Positions 53,064 through 60,461 of a stretch of DNA of 64,000 bases are shown in pieces (position 1 is the first letter of the stretch; every line of letters begins with the position of its first letter). A model generated the notes under the pieces. It was given only the letters and a program-made list of their open reading frames with translations. It was not told the DNA's origin and searched no databases. The stretch is from Streptomyces xylophagus (GTDB lineage Bacteria > Actinomycetota > Actinomycetes > Streptomycetales > Streptomycetaceae). Made by a program: the position numbers and the translations under genes. The stretch spans positions 930,001-994,000 of the forward strand of contig NZ_JNWO01000007.1 in the NCBI RefSeq assembly GCF_000716435.1. The letters are read 5' to 3'.

Positions 53064-54322
53064 TGCGCGTCGTCGTGGTGGGACAGGGATACGTCGGCCT
53101 GCCGCTGGCCGTCCGCGCCGCCGAGGTCGGACACGAGGTGGTCGGCTACGACGTCGACGCCCGGCGGATCAAGAGCCTGGCCGCCGGTGAGTCCTTCGTC
53201 GAGGACGTCTCCTCCGAGCGGATCCGTGCGGCGCTGGACAGCGGTGCCTATCGCCCGAGCGAGTCGGCGCGCGACTGCGGCGGTTTCGACATCGCCGTCG
53301 TGACGGTGCCGACCCCGCTGCACGAGGGCACCCCCGATCTGCGGTACATACGGGAGTCGGCGGTCACCCTCGCCCGCTATCTCCGCCCGGGAGCCACCGT
53401 CGTCCTGGAGTCGACGACCTATCCCGGCACCACCCAGGAGCTGTTCGCGCCGATCCTGGAGGAGGGTTCGGGCCTGACCGCGGGCAAGGACTTCCACCTG
53501 GGCTACAGCCCGGAGCGGATCGACCCCGGGAACGCCGTATGGGGTTTCAAGGAGACCCCGAAAGTGGTGTCCGGTGTCAACGAGTCGTCCCTGAAGGCGG
53601 TTCAGGACTTCTACGGCCAACTCGTCGACACCACCGTGCCGGTGAACTCGCCGAAGGAGGCCGAGCTCGCCAAGCTGCTCGAGAACACCTTCCGGCATGT
53701 GAACATCGCCCTGGTCAACGAGATCGCGATGTTCGCCCACCACCTGGACATCGACGTCTGGCAGGCCATCGACGCCGCCTCCTCCAAGCCCTTCGGCTTC
53801 ATGAAGTTCACGCCCGGACCGGGCGTCGGCGGTCACTGCCTGCCGATCGACCCCTCGTACCTGTCGTGGCGGGTGCAGCGCGAACTCGGCCAGAGCTTCC
53901 GCTTCGTGGAGCTGGCCAACGACATCAACAACCACATGCCGGAGTACGTGACCCGCCGTATCAGCGACTTGTTCAACGAGAGACGCCGGTCGGTGAACGG
54001 CTCGCGCATCCTGCTGCTCGGCCTGGCGTACAAGAAGAACACCGGTGACGCCCGCGAGTCGCCCGCCCTGCGTATCTCCCAACTCCTCCTCGACATGGGG
54101 GCCCAGGTCAGGGCGGCCGACCCGCACGTGGTCGAAAGCCTGCCGGTGGACGCCCGGTTGGTGCGGGTCGAGCCCGGTCCGGAGGAGCTGGCCGCCGCCG
54201 ACGTGGTGGTCCTGCTCACCGACCACGACGCCTTCGACTACGAACTCGTCACCGAACACGCCCCCTTCGTCCTCGACTGCCGGCGGCGGCTGGCGGCCGG
54301 ACCCACGATCGAGGTGCTCTGA
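53063..54322 (+). CDS. Nucleotide-sugar dehydrogenase (UDP-ManNAc/UDP-Glc dehydrogenase family)
   Basis: A 419-aa enzyme of the UDP-glucose/ManNAc dehydrogenase family. The Rossmann start is VVVGQGYVGLPLAVRAAEVG; VVTVPTPLHEGTPDLRYI, VVLESTTYPGTTQELFAPIL, LGYSPERIDPGN and GPGVGGHCLPIDPSYLSW with the catalytic Cys follow. The C-terminal ILLLGLAYKKNTGDARESPA completes the three-domain fold. Because the next gene is a UDP-GlcNAc 2-epimerase, the likely substrate is UDP-ManNAc (WecC-type), giving UDP-ManNAcA; the sequence alone does not exclude UDP-GlcNAc. Start overlaps the previous stop by one base. Confidence 0.92.
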   Translation: MRVVVVGQGYVGLPLAVRAAEVGHEVVGYDVDARRIKSLAAGESFVEDVSSERIRAALDSGAYRPSESARDCGGFDIAVVTVPTPLHEGTPDLRYIRESAVTLARYLRPGATVVLESTTYPGTTQELFAPILEEGSGLTAGKDFHLGYSPERIDPGNAVWGFKETPKVVSGVNESSLKAVQDFYGQLVDTTVPVNSPKEAELAKLLENTFRHVNIALVNEIAMFAHHLDIDVWQAIDAASSKPFGFMKFTPGPGVGGHCLPIDPSYLSWRVQRELGQSFRFVELANDINNHMPEYVTRRISDLFNERRRSVNGSRILLLGLAYKKNTGDARESPALRISQLLLDMGAQVRAADPHVVESLPVDARLVRVEPGPEELAAADVVVLLTDHDAFDYELVTEHAPFVLDCRRRLAAGPTIEVL

Positions 54323-54325
54323 AGC

Positions 54326-55459
54326 ATGCCGCGCATCGTCTGCGTAGCCGGGGCGCGCCCCAACTACATGAAGATCAAACCGGTGATGGACGCCCTGGAG
54401 GCCCGGGGCGCCGAGGTGATCCTCGTCCACACCGGCCAGCACTACGACCCGGCCATGAACGACGTGTTCTTCGCCGACCTCGGCATCCGGCCGCCCGACC
54501 GCTACCTCGGCGTCGGCTCCGGCAGCCACGCCGAGCAGACCGGACGGGTGATGACCGCGTTCGAACCGCTCCTGGCCGAGGTGTCCCCGGACATCGTCGT
54601 CGTGGTCGGCGACATCAACTCCACCCTGGCCTGCGCCCTGGTCACCGCCAAGGCCGGCCCCCTGCTGGCCCATGTCGAGGCGGGTCTGCGCAGCCGCGAC
54701 TGGAGCATGCCGGAGGAGGTCAACCGGGTCGCCACCGACCGGGTCAGCGACTATCTGCTGGCCCCCTCCCCCGACGCCACCGAGAACCTGCGCGCCGAGG
54801 GGTACCGGGACGACCAGATCCACCTCGTCGGCAACGTCATGATCGACACGCTGCTGGCCAATCTGGAACGGGCCAGGGCCTCGGACATCCTCGATCGATA
54901 CGGCCTGACCAAGGGCGAGTTCGGCCTGGTCACCCTGCACCGGCCCGCCAACGTGGACGACCCCGAGGTCCTCACCGGGCTGCTGAAGGCTCTCGGCGAG
55001 ATCGCCGGCCGCTGTCCGCTCGTGCTGCCGGTGCACCCGCGCGCGGCCGGAAAGCTGGCCGACATCGGCGTCCCCGGCGGCATCCGGCTCGTACCGCCCG
55101 CCGGCTACCTGGACTTCATCGCCCTGCAGGACTCCGCCCGTGTCGTCCTGACCGACTCCGGCGGCATCCAGGAGGAGACGACCGCGCTGGGCGTGCCGTG
55201 CGTGACCCTGCGGGACAACACCGAGCGGCCCATCACCGTCGAGCAGGGCACCAACGTGCTGGCCGGGCGGGATCCGGCGCGCATCGTGGCCACCGTGAAC
55301 CGCGTCCTGGACGCCCCGCCCGCGCCGCGCCGCCCCGACCTGTGGGACGGGCGCGCGAGCGACCGTATCGCCGACGTGCTGCTGGAGGGCGGCACCGCGA
55401 GCACCCGGCCGAGACCCACCGACCACCCCCGAGCCGAGGATCGAACGTTCCCCATATGA
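54326..55459 (+). CDS. wecB: UDP-N-acetylglucosamine 2-epimerase (non-hydrolysing)
   Basis: A 377-aa GT-B-fold epimerase converting UDP-GlcNAc to UDP-ManNAc. Landmarks are CVAGARPNYMKIKPVMDALE, VHTGQHYDPAMNDVFFADLG, VVVVGDINSTLACALVTAKA, LAHVEAGLRSRDWSMPEEVN, LVTLHRPANVDDPEVL, VVLTDSGGIQEETTALG and LRDNTERPITVEQGTN, all intact. With the dehydrogenase before it (3-base gap) it supplies ManNAc and ManNAcA donors for the locus. The C-terminus ends in a short Arg/Pro-rich tail beyond the usual domain. Cytoplasmic. Confidence 0.95.
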   Translation: MPRIVCVAGARPNYMKIKPVMDALEARGAEVILVHTGQHYDPAMNDVFFADLGIRPPDRYLGVGSGSHAEQTGRVMTAFEPLLAEVSPDIVVVVGDINSTLACALVTAKAGPLLAHVEAGLRSRDWSMPEEVNRVATDRVSDYLLAPSPDATENLRAEGYRDDQIHLVGNVMIDTLLANLERARASDILDRYGLTKGEFGLVTLHRPANVDDPEVLTGLLKALGEIAGRCPLVLPVHPRAAGKLADIGVPGGIRLVPPAGYLDFIALQDSARVVLTDSGGIQEETTALGVPCVTLRDNTERPITVEQGTNVLAGRDPARIVATVNRVLDAPPAPRRPDLWDGRASDRIADVLLEGGTASTRPRPTDHPRAEDRTFPI

Positions 55460-55510
55460 TCCGCCTGCAACATATGCTCGTCGAACACCAGGTCACCAGG
55501 GGGGACCACC

Positions 55511-56362
55511 ATGGATCTCGCTGAGATCTCCCGGGTCATGCGCAGGCGCTGGTACGTCCTGCTGCCAGGACTGCTGCTGACCGTGGGCCTGATGGTCGCC
55601 GTGCGGCTGATGGTCCCGGTCACCTACCAGTCGCAGAGCACGGTGGTTCTGCTGAACTCCCAGAAGGCCACGGTCGCCTACGACGGCAACCCCTTCCTCA
55701 GCACGCAGACCTCGCTCACCGGCATGGCCGACAGCCTGGCCCGCAACCTCAACTCCGACGGCTCGATCCGGGACCTCAAGTCCCGTGGCGCCAAGGGCAC
55801 GTTCGAGGCCAAGCTCGCCGACAACGCGCAGGGTCCGCTGATGTGGCTCACCGTGACCGGCACCGACAAGGCCTCCGTCCTGGCCTCGGACAAGATCCTC
55901 ACCGCGTACGCCAAGGAGCGGCTGGAGCAGTTCCAGGAGCAGCAGTCGGTGGCCCCGAAGGCCATGATCCAGATGACGACCATCGTGCCTCCGCAGATCC
56001 CGGTGGCGCAGACCAAGACCCGGCTCGAGTACCTGGTCATGGCCGGCGCCCTGGGCCTGGTGCTCAGCCTGGTCGTCACCTTCTACGCGGAGGCGCGCCG
56101 GCGCTCGCGCACACCGGTGCCGGCCGAGGAGCCCGCCGAGCCGGTGACCGCCCCCGCCCCCGAGCCGACGGCCGAGGAACCGCTCATGGACCAGACGATC
56201 GCCCTGCGGACACCGCCGGCCTGGTCCCGGTCCGCCGAGAGCAGGTCCGCCGCAGAGCCGAGGACGGGCAGATCCGTCATGACCGTGGCGCCCGCCACCG
56301 AGCCGCTCGACGAGGAATCGACTCATGGACACCGTTCGCACACCGGACAGCGGGACCACTGA
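55511..56362 (+). CDS. Wzz-like polysaccharide co-polymerase protein, no kinase domain
   Basis: A 283-aa membrane protein: cytoplasmic start MDLAEISRVMRRRWYVL, TM1 about 18-38, an extracellular region opening with VPVTYQSQSTVVLL, TM2 about 175-198 (EYLVMAGALGLVLSLVVTFY), then an 85-residue Pro/Glu/Ala-rich cytoplasmic tail. This is the Wzz/CapA adaptor plan; the tyrosine-kinase half is missing. The proteins at 60458-62488 (N-terminus) and 62560-63225 share the RRRWY start, so three such modules exist here. It should set chain length or scaffold export. GGGGGGA lies just before the ATG. The tail overlaps the flippase gene by 38 bases. Confidence 0.85.
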   Translation: MDLAEISRVMRRRWYVLLPGLLLTVGLMVAVRLMVPVTYQSQSTVVLLNSQKATVAYDGNPFLSTQTSLTGMADSLARNLNSDGSIRDLKSRGAKGTFEAKLADNAQGPLMWLTVTGTDKASVLASDKILTAYAKERLEQFQEQQSVAPKAMIQMTTIVPPQIPVAQTKTRLEYLVMAGALGLVLSLVVTFYAEARRRSRTPVPAEEPAEPVTAPAPEPTAEEPLMDQTIALRTPPAWSRSAESRSAAEPRTGRSVMTVAPATEPLDEESTHGHRSHTGQRDH

Positions 56363-57821
56363 AGCGAGCGACGCCCCCGCTCCGCCGGCTCCGAACTCCT
56401 TTGGCCGGAAGGTCCGTTCAGCGGCCCGCTGGAGCCTCATCAACACCGTGGTCATGCGCCTCGGCAACTTCGCCACCGGCATCCTGCTGGCCCGCTTCGC
56501 CCTCGGACCGGCGGAATGGGGCGTCTACGGCATCGCGCAGACCGTCCTCCTGGTGCTGCTCTCCGCGAACGAACTGGGCGTCGGGCTGGCCATCGTCCGC
56601 TGGGACGGCGACCCCCGCCGCTTCGCGCCGACCGTCCTGACCCTGGGCACCGTCTCCAGCGGTCTGCTGTACGCGGCGATCTTCGTCTCGGCGCCGACGG
56701 TGGCCGGTCTGCTCGGCTCGCCCGGGGCCTCGGACGTCCTGCGCGTGATGTGCCTGTGCCTGGTGATCGACGGGATCGCGCAGGTGCCCGCGGGCTTCCT
56801 CACCCGGGAGTTCGCGCAGGGCAAGCGGATGATCATCGACGCGCTGAACTTCGTCCTCAGCACCACCGTGACGCTGGTGCTGGCCTTCGCCGGCTGGGGT
56901 GCGATGAGCTTCGCCTGGGGCGCGGTCGCGGGCAACATCGCCGCCCTCGTCGGCTGCGCCCTGGCCGCCCCCGGCATGCTGCGGTTCGGCTGGGACCGCG
57001 AACAGGCCCGCGCGCTGCTGAAGTTCGGGCTCCCGCTGGCCGGGGCGAGCCTCCTCGCCCTCGCCGTCGTCAACGTGGACACCATGGTCGTCGGCTCGAC
57101 CCTCGGGCAGGTCTCCCTCGGTTTCTACGTCCTGGCGTTCAACATGTCCGGCTGGCCGGTGCGCATCATCTCCGAGGCGGCCCGCCGCGTCTCCTTCGCC
57201 GGCTTCTCCCGCCTCGCCGACTCCCCGCAGGCCCTCGCCCAGGGTTTCAGCCGCGCCCTCGGAGTCCTGGTCGCCGGCACCGTCCCCCTGTGCGTCCTGC
57301 TCGCCGGCCTCGCCGGCCCGGTCGTCCAACTCGTCTACGGCAGCCAGTGGTTGCCCGCCGCCAAGGCCCTGCCCTGGCTGATGGCCCTCGGCCTGGTCCG
57401 CATCGGCTGCGAACTCGCCTACGACTGTCTCGTCGCCACCGGGCAGCGCCGCTCCCTGATCCTCGTCCAGGGCCTGTGGCTGGTCGCGCTGATTCCCGTC
57501 CTGATCGTCGGCGCCCGGCTCCACGGCATCGTCGGCGTCTCCCAGGCCCACGTCCTGGTCGCCGTCGGCCTCGTCGTCCCCGTCTTCCTCTACGCGCTGG
57601 GCCGGGCCGGGATCGGTCTGGCCCCCATCGCCAGGGCCTGCGCCTGGCCCCTGTTCGGGGGAGCCGTGATGGCGCTGGTGCTGCTCGGCGCGAAGCACCT
57701 CCTCGGCGACGGCACCCTCGCCCTCTTCGCCGTCGGCACGGCCGCGCTGGCCTGCTACGTGGTGTGCGTCCTGCCCGGCCGCCGCCTCCTGTTCGGCTCC
57801 CGTACGGCGGAGACCGTATGA
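56325..57821 (+). CDS. Wzx-like polysaccharide flippase (MOP superfamily)
   Basis: A 498-aa membrane protein with about fourteen hydrophobic helices. The N-terminal SAARWSLINTVVMRLGNFAT followed by GILLARFALGPAEWGVYGIA is the start of the PST/Wzx group; ASLLALAVVNVDTMVVGSTL opens the second half. It should flip lipid-linked repeat units across the cell membrane for Wzy-type polymerisation. Its start lies inside the last 38 bases of the Wzz-like gene and its stop overlaps the next gene (ATGA), so the genes are tightly coupled. Confidence 0.92.
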   Translation: MDTVRTPDSGTTEASDAPAPPAPNSFGRKVRSAARWSLINTVVMRLGNFATGILLARFALGPAEWGVYGIAQTVLLVLLSANELGVGLAIVRWDGDPRRFAPTVLTLGTVSSGLLYAAIFVSAPTVAGLLGSPGASDVLRVMCLCLVIDGIAQVPAGFLTREFAQGKRMIIDALNFVLSTTVTLVLAFAGWGAMSFAWGAVAGNIAALVGCALAAPGMLRFGWDREQARALLKFGLPLAGASLLALAVVNVDTMVVGSTLGQVSLGFYVLAFNMSGWPVRIISEAARRVSFAGFSRLADSPQALAQGFSRALGVLVAGTVPLCVLLAGLAGPVVQLVYGSQWLPAAKALPWLMALGLVRIGCELAYDCLVATGQRRSLILVQGLWLVALIPVLIVGARLHGIVGVSQAHVLVAVGLVVPVFLYALGRAGIGLAPIARACAWPLFGGAVMALVLLGAKHLLGDGTLALFAVGTAALACYVVCVLPGRRLLFGSRTAETV

Positions 57822-58753
57822 CGAGGCTGCGCCTCCTGCTCGCCGTCCTGACCCTCGCGCTGGCCACCGCCTGTTCCGGGAGCACCGACCCGTCCCCCGG
57901 AGCTCCGCCGCCTGACAGCACGGCGCACGCCGAGACCGCGGCGCCCGGGGAAGCCGGTTTCCCCGACGCCCGCACGACCGGCCCCCGCATCGGACTCACG
58001 CCGCACTCCACCGGGAACCTGAGCGTCAGGACGGACGGCACCGTCATCAAGGGCTGGGACATCACCGGTTCGCTCGACATCTACGCGGACGACGTGACGA
58101 TCATCGACAGCAGGATCACCTCCACCAACTGGTGGGGGGTCAACCTGCGCCCAGGCCACAGCGGCCTCCGCGTCCTGCACACCACCCTCACCGCCGTCCC
58201 CGGCAAGGGCCCGGACAACGGCGGTGTGGACTACGCCGTCTCCAACATGAGCGAGAGCTCCGTCGAGGTCGGCTGGAGCGACATCTCGGTCTTCGGCAAC
58301 GCCCTGTCCATGGGCACCGGTTACCTCCACGACAACTACGTCCACGACCTCGTCCCCTTCCGCAACGCGGGCGGCGAGTGGCAGCACACCGACGCGGTGA
58401 TCAGCGGCGGCAGCAACAAGGGCAAGCTGATCATCCGGCACAACACGCTGCTCAACGCCACCCCCGTCGACAAGGGAGCCTCCGCCGCCATCGGCCTGTT
58501 CGCCGACACCGGCCCCGTCTCCCACACCGTCGTCGACGACAACCTGCTGGCCGGCGGCGCGTACGCCCTCTACGGGGGCGGCCCGGGCGCCACCGGCATC
58601 AAGGTCACGAACAACGTCTTCTCCCGCCGGTACCACCGCAACTCCGGCGTCTACGGAGCCGTCACCGCCTGGAACGCCGGCGGTGCGGGCAACGTCTGGC
58701 GCGGCAACCGGTTCTCCGACGGCACCCCGATCACCCCCGCGCCGGCCGGCTGA
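57818..58753 (+). CDS. Secreted right-handed beta-helix lipoprotein
   Basis: A 311-aa protein. The N-terminus is a lipoprotein signal (LLLAVLTLALATACSGS, lipobox ATAC). After a Pro/Ala linker the rest is a beta-helix: TVIKGWDITGSLDIYADDVT, IIDSRITSTNWWGVNLRPGH, VSNMSESSVEVGWSDISVF and KVTNNVFSRRYHRNSGVYGA show the regular Asn/Gly/Ile turns of pectate-lyase/epimerase folds. In a polysaccharide operon it could be a lyase, epimerase or glycan-binding factor on the cell surface, comparable to AlgG-like proteins. Catalytic residues cannot be assigned by eye. Confidence 0.85.
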   Translation: MTRLRLLLAVLTLALATACSGSTDPSPGAPPPDSTAHAETAAPGEAGFPDARTTGPRIGLTPHSTGNLSVRTDGTVIKGWDITGSLDIYADDVTIIDSRITSTNWWGVNLRPGHSGLRVLHTTLTAVPGKGPDNGGVDYAVSNMSESSVEVGWSDISVFGNALSMGTGYLHDNYVHDLVPFRNAGGEWQHTDAVISGGSNKGKLIIRHNTLLNATPVDKGASAAIGLFADTGPVSHTVVDDNLLAGGAYALYGGGPGATGIKVTNNVFSRRYHRNSGVYGAVTAWNAGGAGNVWRGNRFSDGTPITPAPAG

Positions 58754-58764
58754 GGAAGAGGATC

Positions 58765-59553
58765 ATGCGACGCATCGCCCGCGCCCCCTGGGAACTCCTC
58801 AAGCGCGCCTTCGGCTGGCTCGTCCTCTTCGAGCTGCGCAACAAGGTCCTCCTCGCCCCCTCCGCGCTACGGCTCCACCGCCTCGAAACCGCCGAGACCC
58901 GCCGTCTCTCCGCCGCGACCACCGTCCCCGAGGCCCTCGTCGCCACGGTCATCGCGACGCACCGCCGCCCCGACGCACTCCGGGCAGCGATCCGCTCGGC
59001 CCTGGCACAGACGGTCCGCGACCAGGTCGTCATCGTCGTCGACGACGGCGCCGGTCTCCCCGAACTCCCGGACGATCCACGGCTGTTCGCCGTCTCGCTG
59101 GCACGCAACACCGGCGTGGCGGGCGTGGTGCGCAATGTGGGCATCCGGCTCACCCGCTCGCGGTACGTCGCCTTCCTGGACGACGACAACCTGTGGGAAC
59201 CCGACCATCTGGAACGGGCGTTGGCGGTCCTGGGGTCCCCCGGCGGACCCGACGGCGTCTACACGGCACTGCGCCGCGTCCTGCCGGACGGTACCGAACG
59301 GGACGTCCTGTCCGTGCCGTTCGACCGCCGCCGGTCCGCCCGCGAGGCCTTCCTGGACACCAACGCGTTCGTCGCCCGGCGCGACCGCGCCCTGCACTTC
59401 AGCCGACTGCGGCGGACACCGAAGGTGCTACCGCGAGAGGACTGGGAGCTGATCCGCCGGTACAGCCGCAAGCACAGCGTGCGCCATGTGCCGCACCCGA
59501 CCGTGCGGTACCTGGTGAACCCCGGGAGTTTCTACACCACTTGGTCCGGCTGA
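58765..59553 (+). CDS. GT2-family glycosyltransferase
   Basis: A 262-aa GT-A enzyme: LVATVIATHRRPDALRAAIR, VVIVVDDGAGLPEL (first Asp pair), NTGVAGVVRNVGIRLTRSRY and VAFLDDDNLWEPDHLERALA with the DxD metal motif. An N-terminal helix of about 55 residues with a weakly hydrophobic part (AFGWLVLFELRNKVLL) may hold it at the membrane. It adds one sugar of the repeat unit; donor unknown. It follows the beta-helix gene by 11 bases and is the last plus-strand gene of this run; its 3' end overlaps the opposite-strand GT2 gene by 22 bases. Confidence 0.9.
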   Translation: MRRIARAPWELLKRAFGWLVLFELRNKVLLAPSALRLHRLETAETRRLSAATTVPEALVATVIATHRRPDALRAAIRSALAQTVRDQVVIVVDDGAGLPELPDDPRLFAVSLARNTGVAGVVRNVGIRLTRSRYVAFLDDDNLWEPDHLERALAVLGSPGGPDGVYTALRRVLPDGTERDVLSVPFDRRRSAREAFLDTNAFVARRDRALHFSRLRRTPKVLPREDWELIRRYSRKHSVRHVPHPTVRYLVNPGSFYTTWSG

Positions 59554-60461
59554 GGGCCCGGAGCGGCACGCAGGGCACCCGGCGTGAGCAAGGCGGTCGC
59601 CGCCGCACGGCTGGCCTTCCTGCCGAGGGCGGCCCGTGACGCCTCGCGCAGGAACACGGCACCTCGGAAGCACGCCGTCGCGAGGGCCCCGTGGCGACGC
59701 CCGTACAGGCGTACGCGGTTGAGGGTGAGCAGGGTCCAGAGGCGGGGCGAGACCCGGGAGTCGCCGCCCAGGTGAACGGCCTCGGCGCTCGGCTCCAACT
59801 GGGTGGCGTGTCCCAAGTCCCGTGCCCGCAGGCAGTATTCGGTCTCCTCCGAGTAGAGGAAGAAGGACTCGTCCCAAGGACCGCACGCGGCAAGGCAGTT
59901 CGCCGAAATCGCCATCAGCGCACCGGTCGCCCAGTCCGCGCGGGTGGGCTGTCGATACGCGGCGGGGTCGGTGACCAACTCGCTCAGCCACGGGAAGCGC
60001 CCGGCCCGCCGGTTGCCGATCACGGCTTCGCCGAGCGCCCGGAGCACGCTCGACTCGCGGCGCAGCGAGTGCAGGGGCGCCTCCCGGCCGTCCTCGTAGA
60101 GAAGGGGGACGGCGATGCCCACGTCGCCGTCGAGCCGGTCGACGAGGCGTTTGGCGCAGCCCTGCCGCATCCGGATGTCGGGGTTGCAGACCAGGACGGC
60201 CTCGTGGCCGCCCTCCCACTCCCCCGCCGCCGCCAGCGCCGCGTTGACGCCCGCCGCGTATCCGGCGTTGCGCCCGGTCCGCACGACCGTGGCGTCGGGG
60301 GCCAGTTCGCGCAGGACCTCGACGGTGTCGTCGGCGGAGTCGTTGTCGGCGACGACGAGCCGCCAGTCGAGGCCCGCCATGCCGTCCGGGAGCGCGGCGA
60401 GGAACCCGGGGAGCACCTTGGCGCTGTTCCAGGTGACGGCTATGACGGCGACGGGGCTCAA
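59532..60461 (-). CDS. GT2-family glycosyltransferase (rhamnosyltransferase-like)
   Basis: A 309-aa GT-A enzyme: VAVIAVTWNSAKVLPGFLAA, LVVADNDSADDTVEVL, RTGRNAGYAAGVNAALAAAG, AVLVCNPDIRMRQGC and ESFFLYSEETEYCLRARDLG. The NPDI and DExxFLYxEDxxxxxR pattern is that of bacterial rhamnosyltransferases (WbbL/RfbF type), although other deoxysugars are possible. Its ATG overlaps the stop of the Wzz-Wzy fusion gene by four bases, so both are transcribed together on this strand. Its own stop lies inside the convergent GT2 gene. Confidence 0.9.
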   Translation of the reverse strand: MSPVAVIAVTWNSAKVLPGFLAALPDGMAGLDWRLVVADNDSADDTVEVLRELAPDATVVRTGRNAGYAAGVNAALAAAGEWEGGHEAVLVCNPDIRMRQGCAKRLVDRLDGDVGIAVPLLYEDGREAPLHSLRRESSVLRALGEAVIGNRRAGRFPWLSELVTDPAAYRQPTRADWATGALMAISANCLAACGPWDESFFLYSEETEYCLRARDLGHATQLEPSAEAVHLGGDSRVSPRLWTLLTLNRVRLYGRRHGALATACFRGAVFLREASRAALGRKASRAAATALLTPGALRAAPGPQPDQVV

